A stretch of DNA of 64,000 nucleotides from UBA6115 sp040776985 (GCA_040776985.1 JAXGZL010000001.1:434001-498000); one strand, 5' to 3'. Shown: positions 33,587-43,361, numbered from the stretch's first letter. Numbers and translations: made by a program. The notes: generated by a model not told the origin, from the letters alone.

Positions 33587-34086
33587 GGGCGCTGCACCCT
33601 GCTGTTCTCATAGGTGCAAAAGGCATAGGCCAGCCCGTTTTCCATCTGCAGGGGGGAGCGCTCCACCAGCTTCCAGCCGGGGCGCCGGTCCAGGTTGGGG
33701 AAATAGCTGTCCGCCGGGGCGGAGGCCTCAATCCGGGTGACATAGGCCCTGTCACAGCGGTCAATCAGCAGGCTGTAGACCTGCTGCCCGCCGCAGAGCA
33801 TCACCTCATCCGGGGCATAGCCCTCAAGCGCTTCCTCCAGTTCCACAAGGTCATGCACCACCTGAACGCCTGCCATCTGAAAATCCGGGTTCCGGGTCAG
33901 GATGATGTGGTCCCGCCCCGGCAGGGGTTTGCTCCCCGGCAGGCTCAGCAGCGTCAGCCTGCCCATCACCAGCGCCTTGCCCAGGGTCATGCGCTTGAAA
34001 TGCTGAAGGTCCCCCGGCAGGTGAAAGAGCATGTCCCCGTCCCTGCCAATGGCCCAGTTGCTGTCAACCGCCACAATCGCCTGCAT
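33583..34086 (-). CDS. folA: Dihydrofolate reductase
   Basis: 167 residues from ATG at 34086 with GGAGGGG upstream. Conserved DHFR sequence: MQAIVAVDSNWAIGRDGDMLFHLPGDLQHFKRMTLGKALVMGR, then LPGRDHIILTRNPDF and VMLCGGQQVYSLLIDRCDRAYVTRI. Regenerates tetrahydrofolate after thymidylate synthesis. It lies eight bases after thyA, the usual partner, whose reaction produces its substrate. Confidence 0.95.
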   Translation of the reverse strand: MQAIVAVDSNWAIGRDGDMLFHLPGDLQHFKRMTLGKALVMGRLTLLSLPGSKPLPGRDHIILTRNPDFQMAGVQVVHDLVELEEALEGYAPDEVMLCGGQQVYSLLIDRCDRAYVTRIEASAPADSYFPNLDRRPGWKLVERSPLQMENGLAYAFCTYENSRVQRP

Positions 34087-34094
34087 GGCCCCTC

Positions 34095-34925
34095 CTACTC
34101 CGCCACCGGGATTTTCACATCCAGGGGGTGGCACTGGTAGTCCTCCAGCCTGATATCCTCCGGGGTGAAGGCGTAGAAGTCCTGGATATCAGGATTTATC
34201 CGGAGTTGGGGCGCCTCATAGGGCTCCCTTGCGATGATTTCCTCCACGATGGGCACATGCCGGTCATAGATATGGGCATCGGCGATCACATGCACCAGCT
34301 CCCCTGCCTGAAGGCCGGACACCTGGGCAAAGAGATGCACCAGCACCGCGTACTGGCACACATTCCAGTTGTTGGCCACCAGCATGTCCTGGCTGCGCTG
34401 GTTGAGGATGGCGTTCAGTTTTTTGCCCGATACATTGAAGGTCATGGAATAGGCGCAGGGGTACAGCGCCATGGCGTGAAGGTCCTGGTGGACAAAGAGA
34501 TTGGTGAGGATGCGGCGGGAGGCGGGGTTGTGCTTAAGGTCATACAGCACCCGGTCCACCTGGTCAAACGCCCCTTCCTTATACTGATGCTTGACCCCCA
34601 GCTGATAACCATAGGCCTTGCCGATGGTGCCCTTGTCATCCGCCCACTGGTCCCAGATGCGGCTGTTCAATTCCCTGACATCATTGCTTTTCTTCTGCCA
34701 GATCCACAGCAGCTCATCCACCGCGCTTTTAAGATAGGTGCGCCTGATGGTGAGGATGGGGAACTCCCGGGCCAGGTCATAGCGGTTGACCAGGCCAAAC
34801 AACTTCACCGTGTGGGCGGGTGTGCCGTCCTCCCAGCGGGGCCTGACCTGCTGGTCCCGGTCCCACACCCCATTTTGCAAAATATCTTTGCAGTTCTGGA
34901 TAAAAACATGGTCTGCCTGGCTCAT
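34095..34925 (-). CDS. thyA: Thymidylate synthase (ThyA)
   Basis: 276 residues. Active-site Cys is in ALYPCAYSMTF (the Tyr-Pro-Cys-Ala variant instead of Pro-Pro-Cys-His). Downstream NQRSQDMLVANNWNVCQYAVL and ELVHVIADAHIYDRHV bind dUMP and folate. Makes dTMP from dUMP with methylene-tetrahydrofolate. GAGGAC precedes the ATG. Cotranscribed with folA. Confidence 0.94.
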   Translation of the reverse strand: MSQADHVFIQNCKDILQNGVWDRDQQVRPRWEDGTPAHTVKLFGLVNRYDLAREFPILTIRRTYLKSAVDELLWIWQKKSNDVRELNSRIWDQWADDKGTIGKAYGYQLGVKHQYKEGAFDQVDRVLYDLKHNPASRRILTNLFVHQDLHAMALYPCAYSMTFNVSGKKLNAILNQRSQDMLVANNWNVCQYAVLVHLFAQVSGLQAGELVHVIADAHIYDRHVPIVEEIIAREPYEAPQLRINPDIQDFYAFTPEDIRLEDYQCHPLDVKIPVAE

Positions 34926-34993
34926 GAAGTCCTCCTCTTATTTGCTGCTATTGGGGATTATAGCAAGTTGCCGGGGGATGTAAAGCCATCCCA

Positions 34994-36820
34994 TCAGGCG
35001 CTTTTCTCCCGGAAGTGCTGGGCCTGGGCATTGAAGAGGTCCCGGTAGAGGTTGTGCCCCTGCATCAGGTTCTGGTGGCTGTCAAAGGCGGCAACCCTGC
35101 CGTCCTGCAATAGCAGGATGCGGTCGCAGAAGGTGGAGGAACTCATCCGGTGGGAGATGAAGATGGCTGTGCGGCCCCTTGTCAGCTGGTGGAAGTGCTC
35201 ATACACCTCGCTTTCAGCCAGGGGGTCAAGGGCGGCGGTGGGCTCGTCCAGGATCACCAGGCTGGCCGGGCGGAACAGGCTCCTGGCGATGGCCAGCTTC
35301 TGTTTTTCGCCGCCGGAAAAGTCCGCCGCCTCCTCCCAGATGGCCTTGTTGAGATAGGTATTAATACCCCCGGGCAGGCGCTCCACCTGACTTTCCATGC
35401 CGGTTTCAGCAAGCACCTCCCGGACACCCTCAGCGCTGCCCGTCCCTTCCGTATCGATGTTGTCCCTGAGGCTGAAGGGAAAGAGGTGGAAGTCCTGGAA
35501 CACGCAGGACAGCTCCTTCAGGTAGGCCTGGTAGTCATATTCTCGGATGTCCCGGCCGTTCCACAGGATGCGGCCTTCCTGGGGTTCAAAAAGGCGGCAG
35601 ATCAATTTCACAATGGTGCTTTTGCCGGCGTTGTTCAGTCCCACAATGCTGATTTTCTCCCCTTCCTTCACCTCAAAGGAAATATGGTTCAGAATCTTCC
35701 GGTCCCCGGCGGGATAGCGGAAGCTGACCCCTTCAAAGGCCAGGGTCTTAAGGGGCGCCGGCACATCGCCCTGCTCCTCCTCTGCCTCGGGCAAACGCAT
35801 AAACTGGCTGAAGGGCGTCAGGTGGCCAATGGATGCCATGGCCTGAAACAGCCCGGTGAAAGCCTTCTGGAAGGTGGAAAAAAAGTTTTCCACCACCATC
35901 ACAATCACGGAATAGTCCCCCAGGCTGATCATGGCCCCCCACTGGCTGCCCAGCACCCGCAGCGCCGCATAGCCATAGGCCATAAAACGCATGAGGGCGG
36001 TGATCAGGGTTTGCAGGGTTTCGTTGTTGCCCTGGCGGGTGTACAGGACATTGAGCCAATCGGTAATCTCCGTCGTATAGCTGCTGATTTTGTTTTTCAG
36101 CACCTCATGCAGGCCATAGATCCGGAACTCCTTTTGAAAGGTTTCGCTCAGGGTGGTGTCCACCCAGTAGCCATAGCGCCGGTTCACAGGGATCAGCTCC
36201 TGCATGCTGGTTTGCATGAAGCGGACAAAGCGGAAGGACAGCAGGCTTGAAATAAGGCACAGCACAAGCAGCACCAGCAAAAACCAGGGGCTGAAGCGAA
36301 ACAGCAGCACTGCCATCCCCAAAAGGGTGAAAAGTCCCGTCATCATATCAATGGTTGAACTGAGCAAGCCCTGCAGGGCGCCATAGTTGGTGATGGGGAA
36401 GAGGGCCCGCTCCTTCAGGTCCAGCACCTTAGGGTCCTCCAGCTGGGGGTAGTGCAGGCGCATCACCTTTTCCGCAAACACCATGGGCACCTTTTCCCGC
36501 ATATACTCGCCGTGCAGCTTGTCCTTTCGCAAAAGGAAGTTCATCAGCTGCAAAATCAGGTATTTGCAAAGGGAAAACAGCAGGATGCCCTTTACAAACT
36601 GGTCCCAGCGCCAGCCTAAGGTGAAGCCGTCAATGAGCATCTTGGGCAGCACCAGATTAATCAGTCCGCTGGCCGCCCCAAAAAGAGCCAGGAAGAACAG
36701 CACCCCATAATAGCCCCTGTCATACTGCCAGAACAGCTTCAAAAGGCTCCTGAGCGCCGCCCCGGCGCTCACCTGGGGCAGGCCGTTTTCTGGCTGTTTC
36801 TTTACTTTTTTGCGGCTCAT
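34994..36820 (-). CDS. ABC exporter half-transporter, membrane and ATPase domains fused
   Basis: 608 residues: about six transmembrane helices in the first 330, then an ATPase domain. Walker A reads GLNNAGKST, with Asn where Gly is usual. The signature is FSGGEKQKLAIARSL, Walker B LVILDEPTAALD, and H-loop IFISHRMSS. The start overlaps the stop of the upstream, related half-transporter by four bases, so the two are likely to form a heterodimeric exporter. The altered P-loop may weaken ATP turnover at one site, which is common in heterodimeric exporters (inference). Confidence 0.9.
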   Translation of the reverse strand: MSRKKVKKQPENGLPQVSAGAALRSLLKLFWQYDRGYYGVLFFLALFGAASGLINLVLPKMLIDGFTLGWRWDQFVKGILLFSLCKYLILQLMNFLLRKDKLHGEYMREKVPMVFAEKVMRLHYPQLEDPKVLDLKERALFPITNYGALQGLLSSTIDMMTGLFTLLGMAVLLFRFSPWFLLVLLVLCLISSLLSFRFVRFMQTSMQELIPVNRRYGYWVDTTLSETFQKEFRIYGLHEVLKNKISSYTTEITDWLNVLYTRQGNNETLQTLITALMRFMAYGYAALRVLGSQWGAMISLGDYSVIVMVVENFFSTFQKAFTGLFQAMASIGHLTPFSQFMRLPEAEEEQGDVPAPLKTLAFEGVSFRYPAGDRKILNHISFEVKEGEKISIVGLNNAGKSTIVKLICRLFEPQEGRILWNGRDIREYDYQAYLKELSCVFQDFHLFPFSLRDNIDTEGTGSAEGVREVLAETGMESQVERLPGGINTYLNKAIWEEAADFSGGEKQKLAIARSLFRPASLVILDEPTAALDPLAESEVYEHFHQLTRGRTAIFISHRMSSSTFCDRILLLQDGRVAAFDSHQNLMQGHNLYRDLFNAQAQHFREKSA

Positions 36821-38682
36821 GCTGATTCCTCCTGATAGTACTTGCCCTGGGTGATAAACAGCTGCTGGTAAAGCCCGGGCTGCGCCACCAGCTCCTCATG
36901 GCTGCCATGCTGGGCAATGTGCCCGCCGTCCAGCAGCAAAATCCGGTCACAAAAACGGGTGCTGGCCAGCCGGTGGCTGATAAACATCGCCGTCCTGCCC
37001 TTCAGCATCTGGTCAAACTGCTGATAAATCCGCTGCTCTGCCAGGGCGTCCAGGGCGGCGGTGGGCTCATCCATCACCATCAGGCGGGTGCCCTCCCGGT
37101 ACAGCGCCCGGGCAATCATCAGCTTCTGGTTCTCACCCCCGGACAGGATGGCACCGTCCTCGTGGATGATCTTGAGCAGGGGGGTGTCCATGCCCTTTTC
37201 AAAGCTGGCCACCTTGTCCCAAAGGCCCGCTGTTTTCAGGCATTCCTCCACCCTGTCCCGCTTGATGCCCTGGTCACTGGCAGCCACGGTTTCGGCAACG
37301 GTCAGCGCCAGGGGCTCCACCTCCTGAAAGACTGCCCCAAAGAGGGAAAAGAGGGTGTCCTGGCTTAAGGTGGCGGCGTCCACCCCGTTGATCAGGATGC
37401 GGCCGCTTTTTGGCTGGTACAGGCCCAGCAGCAGCTTGACCAGGGTGGTTTTGCCAGCGCCGTTAAGCCCCACCAGGGCGCAGCGCTCCCCGGCCTTGAT
37501 GTCAAAGCTGAGATTCTCCAGCACCAGGCGCTGGGTCCCCGGATAGCTGAAACTGACCTCTTCAAAGCGCACCGACACCGGACCCTCTCCGGGCACCTGG
37601 CCGCTGCCGTCCAGGCTGCTGAGGCTGGCATCCAGAAAATCAAAGGCATCCTGCACATACAGGGTTTCTGTTTTGACAAAGCCCATCTGCTGGGTCAACA
37701 GCAGCAGGGTCCTGGAAAAGAGGATGACGGCGCTGAGCAGCATCACAAACTCCGCCGTGCCAATGGCACCGGCCAGGCGCCGCTCCACCAGCAGCAGGGC
37801 GCTGACCAGGTCCACCGCCACCAGGGCCAGGCTTTCCGCAAAGGAGAGCTGCAATTCACGCCGGGTGAAAGCCCGGTACAGCTTCATATAGCTGTCCATC
37901 AGGGGCTCAAATACCTTCTTGAAGCGCCCGCCCATCCGGTAAAGCCTCAAATCCTTTCCGGCTTTGAAGTTGCTGGCTTCCTGCCCCAGCATGGAAAGCC
38001 GCCTGAGCACCCGCATCAGTTCCTCCCGCCGCTTGTGCTTGAAGGCGCCCACATGGGCCTGGGCCAGAGTGCCCACCGCCACCAGCACCAGGCCAGCCAG
38101 CGGAATCAGGGGATGCAGCCAGGCCAAAAGGCCCCCCAGCAAAAGGGCTGCCACCAGGGTGCCCCCCATTTCAAACACCTTGTGATAGGTGCCTTCCAGG
38201 CCATTTTCATTGCCGGAAAAGCAGCGAAAACTGGTCTTCGCATCATCCAGGAAGGAGGGGTTTTCAAACAGGCCAAAGTCCATGCTCATCAGCTTGTGAT
38301 TGACAAGGTTAAGTAGCCGCAGCCGCTCCCTGGTGAACCAGGTGTAGTTGCGGTGGTTCAGCTGCTGGCTGGCCATGCCGCAGACAAAATACAATAGGGC
38401 ATAGATGCCCGCCGCCAGCAGCATGGTGTTTGTGCCCGCCCCAGGGGCGGACAGCAGGCCCACCAGAATATAGATGACCAGCACAGACAAAAGGGGCAGC
38501 GCCCCATTGGTCAGGGCATAGAAAAAGGAGGCGGCGATCATGCGGGGGCTTTTGCGCACCGGGGCATACATCCGGTGCAGCACCCTGAAGAAACCGGCCT
38601 TTTTCGGGTGCAGATAGGCCTTGCGCGCCTCCTTGTCCTGAAGCAGCGTGGCCAGGTCCCGGCGTTTCTTGATGTCGCTCAT
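36817..38682 (-). CDS. ABC exporter half-transporter, membrane and ATPase domains fused
   Basis: 621 residues from ATG at 38682, fixed by the ATGA overlap with the upstream regulator's stop. Six transmembrane segments (first near 50-85), then an ATPase domain with Walker A GLNGAGKTT, signature LSGGENQKLMIARAL, Walker B LMVMDEPTAALD and H-loop MFISHRLAS. Partner of the next half-transporter. The cargo is unknown; no peptide precursor or immunity gene is seen beside it. Confidence 0.9.
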   Translation of the reverse strand: MSDIKKRRDLATLLQDKEARKAYLHPKKAGFFRVLHRMYAPVRKSPRMIAASFFYALTNGALPLLSVLVIYILVGLLSAPGAGTNTMLLAAGIYALLYFVCGMASQQLNHRNYTWFTRERLRLLNLVNHKLMSMDFGLFENPSFLDDAKTSFRCFSGNENGLEGTYHKVFEMGGTLVAALLLGGLLAWLHPLIPLAGLVLVAVGTLAQAHVGAFKHKRREELMRVLRRLSMLGQEASNFKAGKDLRLYRMGGRFKKVFEPLMDSYMKLYRAFTRRELQLSFAESLALVAVDLVSALLLVERRLAGAIGTAEFVMLLSAVILFSRTLLLLTQQMGFVKTETLYVQDAFDFLDASLSSLDGSGQVPGEGPVSVRFEEVSFSYPGTQRLVLENLSFDIKAGERCALVGLNGAGKTTLVKLLLGLYQPKSGRILINGVDAATLSQDTLFSLFGAVFQEVEPLALTVAETVAASDQGIKRDRVEECLKTAGLWDKVASFEKGMDTPLLKIIHEDGAILSGGENQKLMIARALYREGTRLMVMDEPTAALDALAEQRIYQQFDQMLKGRTAMFISHRLASTRFCDRILLLDGGHIAQHGSHEELVAQPGLYQQLFITQGKYYQEESA

Positions 38683-39863
38683 GCTTTTTCCTCCCCCCAT
38701 TGTGACAGGCTCATCAGGTCATTTGCCAGTTCGCTCAGTTCCTCCCGGTTCAGCCCGTAATAGCTGCGGCGGCCTTCCACCCGCACCCCCACCAGAAGGG
38801 ACTGCAGCAGCAGGTTCAGGTGATGGGACAGGGTAGCGGGGCTCAGGTTCAGGCTGTCCGCCAGCTGCTGGACATATTTTTCCCCTTCGGCCAGGCCCCT
38901 GACAATCGCCAGGCGGCTGGGGTCGGACAGGGCCTTCAGCTGCCGCTCGGTCAGCTGGTTCCTGGCCTGCTGCTTGACCTGCAGGGCAGACAGCTCTGAA
39001 AACAGCAGTCCCATCATCACCTTCAGGGGCACTTTTTTATCCATGACAAAGCGAAAACCCAACCCGCTGTAAATCGTCAGCCAGATCTGGATGGTGATGG
39101 GGTCTTCCGGCCTGACCGCGCTGAGGTCCGCGTCCATGCGCTTGAGCCATTTGAAAGGCTCGGAGGCGGTCCCCTCCCGGATCAGTTCCCTGGCCTTTTC
39201 CTGATAGCGCGGTTTGATCAGAGGCCAGGCCTCCCGGCAGACGACTTCCAGCTGGGAGAGCATTTCCTGCAGCCGGGGAAGCCAGCTGTCCAGCTGCTGA
39301 AAAAAGCGCAGCAGGGTCATGCGCTCCCCATCGTCCACCGGCGCCTGGCTGACAGCGGAAAAGACAGCGTCCATCTTTAGCTGTGGGCTGATCATCTCCT
39401 CCACCACCTGCTCCTCCAGGCCTTCCAGCTGCTCCAGGTTCCCCGCCATTTCCCAGAGCTGAAGCACAGCCCCTCTGGCCAGGTCCTTCCAGCTCATCTC
39501 CCTGGCGCTTCTTGCCTGCATGTAGTTGAGCGCCCCAATCAGAAAATATTGCCCCCGCTGGCCTTCAGCGTCCTGGGTGCACACCTGGTGCAACGCGGCC
39601 AGGTCCGTCTTTCCTGCCAGCAGCGCGGCGGCCTGTTCCCGGCAGCGGGCGGTATAGGCCATCACATCCGGGTACAGGGCGCTGATTTCCTCCGCCGTCA
39701 GGGTGAAACCGTCCAGCCGCTTGATCAGCGGCTGCTGGTGCCAGGGCAAGTCGTCCGGCTCCGCCTTTTCAAGATGCTCAAAATTTGCGCTCATCAGGTA
39801 CTGCGCTTCGCTGAAAAAGTCCGGCTCCTCCGGAACGATGATTTTGCGGTTTAGCTCTGTCAT
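38679..39863 (-). CDS. ArsR-type transcriptional regulator with large N-terminal domain
   Basis: 394 residues. The C-terminal 85 or so form a winged helix of the ArsR family (RQLKALSDPSRLAIVRGLAEGEKYVQQLADSLNLSPATLSHHLNLL, then a wing VGVRVEGRRSYYGL). About 300 residues ahead of it are helical, with no family I recognise, and may sense a ligand. It begins at ATG 39863 behind GAGGAG and is coupled by ATGA to the two ABC exporter genes. It is the likely regulator of its own operon through the repeats upstream. Confidence 0.85.
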   Translation of the reverse strand: MTELNRKIIVPEEPDFFSEAQYLMSANFEHLEKAEPDDLPWHQQPLIKRLDGFTLTAEEISALYPDVMAYTARCREQAAALLAGKTDLAALHQVCTQDAEGQRGQYFLIGALNYMQARSAREMSWKDLARGAVLQLWEMAGNLEQLEGLEEQVVEEMISPQLKMDAVFSAVSQAPVDDGERMTLLRFFQQLDSWLPRLQEMLSQLEVVCREAWPLIKPRYQEKARELIREGTASEPFKWLKRMDADLSAVRPEDPITIQIWLTIYSGLGFRFVMDKKVPLKVMMGLLFSELSALQVKQQARNQLTERQLKALSDPSRLAIVRGLAEGEKYVQQLADSLNLSPATLSHHLNLLLQSLLVGVRVEGRRSYYGLNREELSELANDLMSLSQWGEEKA

Positions 39864-39876
39864 GGCCTTTCTCCTC

Positions 39877-39937
39877 GTTTCGATGTCTATACTTTATTAT
39901 AACATTAGATTGTTGTCAAGCATTAATGTTTCGATGT
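39877..39937. promoter_or_regulatory. Promoter and likely operator of the regulator-exporter operon
   Basis: On the minus strand TTGACA (39919-39914) and TAAAGT (39896-39891) are 17 bases apart. They are flanked by two copies of GTTTCGATGT on the plus strand (39877-39886 and 39928-39937), while an inverted repeat AACATTA/TAATGTT (39901-39907, 39924-39930) surrounds the -35. This fits autoregulation by the ArsR-type protein. Confidence 0.65.
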
Positions 39938-40018
39938 TCTTCCGCTATATCAAACCGGCCTCCGCTTGCCTGTTTATGGTAAAATTCAGGCATCTGATGA
40001 GGGGAATGGGAGAACACT

Positions 40019-41626
40019 TTGCAGTATTTGTTGATCGGCACCATTTTGATCCTGGCCCTGTTTGCCATCCGGCTGTCCAGCCGGCACGGCATCCCCGCCC
40101 TGCTGCTGTTTATCGTGCTGGGGATGGGCTTTGGGCTGCTGGGCCTTGATTTCAATGATTTTCAGTTTGCCGATGGCCTGGCCACGGTGGCGCTGATGGT
40201 GATCATGTTCTACGGCGGCTTTGGCACCAACTGGAAGATGGCCAGGCCCGTGGCCCGGGAAGCGATTGTGTTAAGCTCCCTGGGGGTGGTGGCCACCGCG
40301 CTGCTGACCGGGCTGTTCTGCCGGCTGGCGCTGGGCTTTTCCTGGCTTGAGGGCATGCTGATCGGCTCCATCGTGGGCTCCACTGACTATGCCAGCGTGT
40401 CCAACATCCTGCGCTCCAAAAACCTGAACCTGAAATACAGCACCGCCTCGCTGCTGGAGCTGGAAAGCGGCTCCAACGACCCCACCGCCTACACCATGAC
40501 CATGGTCTTCCTGTCGGTGATCCTGGGCAAAAATGTGTCCGTGCCGCTGCTGGTGCTGTCCCAGGTGGCCCTGGGCCTGCTGGTGGGCTTTGGCTTTGCG
40601 TTTCTGTTTGGCAAATATTTAAGAAAGGCCCGGCTGCGGGAGGACGGTTTGCTTGCGGTGCTGATGGCGGCGGCGATGCTGATCACCTATGCCGCCACCA
40701 GCCTGATCGGGGGCAACGGCTATCTGGCGCTGTACATCCTGGGCATCCGGCTGGGCAATATGGAGTTCCCGGGCAAGCGGGACATCGTTTTCTTCTTTGA
40801 CGGCTTCGCCGAAATCATGCAGATCGCCCTGTTCTTTGTGCTGGGGCTGCTGAGCAACTTCCAGCAGTTCGTCGCCGCCCTGCCCATGGCGCTGTTCATC
40901 ATGCTGTTTATGACCCTTCTGGCCCGGCCGCTGAGCGTCTGGGGGCTGATGATCCCCTTCAGGCTGAAGCGCAACCAGCTGCACATCATCTCCCTGGCGG
41001 GCATCCGGGGGGCGGCGGCCATCGCCTTTGCCATCCTGGCGGTCAACAGCGGGGCGAAGTTCTCCGTGGACATCTACCACATCGTGTTTGGCATCTGCGT
41101 CATCAGCTCCCTCGTGCAGGGCAGCCTGATGCCGCCAGCCTCCCGGCGGCTCAATATCCTTGACCCCAACGACACGGTGCTGCAGACCTTCAACTACTAT
41201 CAGGACAAGGCGGAAATCGGCTTTCTGGCCACCCGCATCCACCCGGGCAGCGCCCTGGTGGGCCGGCAGGTGAAAGACCTGCGGCTGACCTTTGACTTTA
41301 TCGTCGCCAAGATCGAGCGCCGGGGGCAGACCGTTGTGCCCCGGGGCCATGTTGTGCTGGAGGAGGAAGACCTGATCGTCCTGGGCGGCGAACAGCACTT
41401 TGACTGGACAGGCCACGACCTGACGGAATTCACCATCCCAAAGGGCCACAAGTGGGCCAACCGCCTGGTGAAAGACCTCTTCCTGCCTGAAAGCAGCCTG
41501 ATTGTGATGGTGCAGCGCACAGGCAGCGGCGTCATCGTCCCCCTGGGGGAAACCAGGCTGCTGGAAAACGACAAGGTTATCCTGCTGAAGGTGGAGGAAA
41601 AGAAGCCTGGGAAAGGAAAGCCATGA
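40019..41626 (+). CDS. CPA1-family potassium/proton or sodium/proton antiporter with TrkA-C domain
   Basis: 535 residues starting at TTG 40019 (GGGAG upstream). Twelve or more transmembrane segments with the cation-exchange core LIGSIVGSTDYASVSNILRSKNLNLKYSTASLLELESGSNDPTAYTM, whose Asp residues bind the ion. ISLAGIRGAAAIAFAI follows. The C-terminal 130 residues (LVGRQVKDLRLTFDFIVAKIERRG, VLEEEDLIVLGG) form TrkA_C-like regulatory domains, as in the NhaP2/CvrA type. The end overlaps rtcB by four bases. Confidence 0.9.
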   Translation: MQYLLIGTILILALFAIRLSSRHGIPALLLFIVLGMGFGLLGLDFNDFQFADGLATVALMVIMFYGGFGTNWKMARPVAREAIVLSSLGVVATALLTGLFCRLALGFSWLEGMLIGSIVGSTDYASVSNILRSKNLNLKYSTASLLELESGSNDPTAYTMTMVFLSVILGKNVSVPLLVLSQVALGLLVGFGFAFLFGKYLRKARLREDGLLAVLMAAAMLITYAATSLIGGNGYLALYILGIRLGNMEFPGKRDIVFFFDGFAEIMQIALFFVLGLLSNFQQFVAALPMALFIMLFMTLLARPLSVWGLMIPFRLKRNQLHIISLAGIRGAAAIAFAILAVNSGAKFSVDIYHIVFGICVISSLVQGSLMPPASRRLNILDPNDTVLQTFNYYQDKAEIGFLATRIHPGSALVGRQVKDLRLTFDFIVAKIERRGQTVVPRGHVVLEEEDLIVLGGEQHFDWTGHDLTEFTIPKGHKWANRLVKDLFLPESSLIVMVQRTGSGVIVPLGETRLLENDKVILLKVEEKKPGKGKP

Positions 41627-42738
41627 TCACCATCCAGGGCGCGCACAACAGCGCCGTCTGCTATACAAATGAACTGGAAAAGACCGCCAGGGAGCAGATC
41701 AAGACCCTGTGCGACCAGGAGGCATTCAAGGGCAGCAAGATCCGTGTCATGCCGGATGTCCACGCCGGCATGGGCTGCACCATCGGCACCACCATGACCA
41801 TCACCGACAAGGTGGTGCCCGGCATGGTGGGGGTGGATATCGGCTGCGGGATGGAGACGGTGCGCCTGGCCGAGAGCGAGCTGGACTTTGCCCGGCTGGA
41901 TGCCCTGATCCGGCGGGAGATCCCCTTCGGACGGGACATCCGGAAAACCCCGCACCCGCTGAGCGAAGAAATCAACCTGGACGCCCTGCGCTGCGCCAGG
42001 CATGTGAAACTGGACCGGGGCCGGCTGAGCATCGGCACCCTGGGCGGCGGCAACCACTTCATCGAAGCGGGCCGGGACGATGAAGGCGCCCTGTACCTGG
42101 TGGTGCATTCCGGCAGCCGGCACCTGGGCTTTGAAACGGCGAACCACTATCAGCAGGAGGGCTACCGGGTGATGAAGCGGAACAAAACCCTGCCGCGCGG
42201 CCTTCCCCGGGACCTGGCCTATGTAGAGGGGCAGCTGTTCAAAGACTATATCCACGACATGCGCCTGGTGCAGCGCTTCGCTGTATTGAACCGCCGGGCC
42301 ATGATGGAAGTGATTTTGTCCGGGATGGGGCTTAATGCCCTGTCCTCCTTCACCACCATCCACAACTACATTGACATGGACAGCATGATCCTGAGGAAGG
42401 GCGCGGTGTCCGCCAAAAAGGGCGAAAGGCTGCTGATCCCCATGAACATGCGGGATGGCAGCCTCTTGTGCGAGGGCAAGGGAAACCCGGACTGGAACCA
42501 GTCCGCCCCCCATGGCGCCGGCCGTCTGATGAGCAGAAGGGCCGCCTTTTCCACCCTCAGCCTGGCGGCCTTCCGCGCCCAGATGCAGGGGGTCTACTCC
42601 ACCAGCATCGGGGCGGACACCCTGGACGAGGCGCCCATGGCCTATAAACCCATGGAGGACTTGCTGTCCCAGATCTCCCCCACGGTGGAGGTTCTGGCCC
42701 ATATCAAACCGGTATACAACTTCAAGGCAGCGGAATGA
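41623..42738 (+). CDS. rtcB: RtcB-family RNA ligase
   Basis: 371 residues, a short RtcB. Metal and GTP site residues are present: Cys in VGVDIGCGMET, Asn/His in LGGGNHFIEAG, His in HSGSRHLG. The guanylylated His lies in NQSAPHGAGRLMSR near the C-terminus. RtcB joins RNA 3'-phosphate or cyclic-phosphate ends to 5'-OH ends, repairing cleaved tRNA or rRNA. It is translationally coupled (ATGA) to the antiporter gene, an unusual partner. No rtcA or Archease gene is seen. Confidence 0.93.
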   Translation: MITIQGAHNSAVCYTNELEKTAREQIKTLCDQEAFKGSKIRVMPDVHAGMGCTIGTTMTITDKVVPGMVGVDIGCGMETVRLAESELDFARLDALIRREIPFGRDIRKTPHPLSEEINLDALRCARHVKLDRGRLSIGTLGGGNHFIEAGRDDEGALYLVVHSGSRHLGFETANHYQQEGYRVMKRNKTLPRGLPRDLAYVEGQLFKDYIHDMRLVQRFAVLNRRAMMEVILSGMGLNALSSFTTIHNYIDMDSMILRKGAVSAKKGERLLIPMNMRDGSLLCEGKGNPDWNQSAPHGAGRLMSRRAAFSTLSLAAFRAQMQGVYSTSIGADTLDEAPMAYKPMEDLLSQISPTVEVLAHIKPVYNFKAAE

Positions 42739-42774
42739 ATCTAAACAATTAAATAAAACGGGAACCAAATCCCC

Positions 42775-43233
42775 TTATGGCTCAGGCTTCCCCAGCGCTT
42801 TCTTCAGGTACACCATGTCCTTTAGCTCAACGCCGCATTCGATGATGGGATGGTCGTAATGCTTCAGGAAGAAATCCTTGACGATGTGGGAGCGCACAAA
42901 GCCGCATCGCTCATAAAAGGGAAGGGTCAGCGGGCTGTCCCCGGTGCCCACCAGCAGCGTGTGCCCCCGGTCCCGATAGGCGTTGGCCAGGAAGTCCAGC
43001 ATCACCCTGCCATAGCCCTTGCCCCTGGCGGAGGGCGCGGTGGCGATGTTCTTGATCTCCCAGACGCCTTCCCCCTCATCCGTGATGACGCAGACCCCCT
43101 TTACCCCATCATCCATCAGCACATAGAGATGGCCCCGCTCCAGGTAGCGGTCTATCATGTCCTCCTGCTCGTCCGCCATCAGCAAAAAGGGCAGGTACTG
43201 TTTCTTGTTCTCTGTCACCCGCAGGATTTCCAT
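42775..43233 (-). CDS. GNAT family N-acetyltransferase
   Basis: 152 residues with the complete acetyl-CoA site IKNIATAPSARGKGYGRVMLDFLANAYRDRG and the C-terminal FYERCGFVRSHIVKDFF. The substrate is unknown. AAGGGGG precedes the ATG at 43233. A stand-alone gene, convergent with rtcB. Confidence 0.9.
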   Translation of the reverse strand: MEILRVTENKKQYLPFLLMADEQEDMIDRYLERGHLYVLMDDGVKGVCVITDEGEGVWEIKNIATAPSARGKGYGRVMLDFLANAYRDRGHTLLVGTGDSPLTLPFYERCGFVRSHIVKDFFLKHYDHPIIECGVELKDMVYLKKALGKPEP

Positions 43234-43361
43234 GGATGATCCCCCTTGTTTGTCGCTTGTTTCATCTTAAGGACAGGCACCAAAGCCTGTCAATAGACCG
43301 CTTCAATCCGGGTATATTTTTCGTGAAACGAGCTAAGCCCAATGAACAGGAGGATTCTTAA

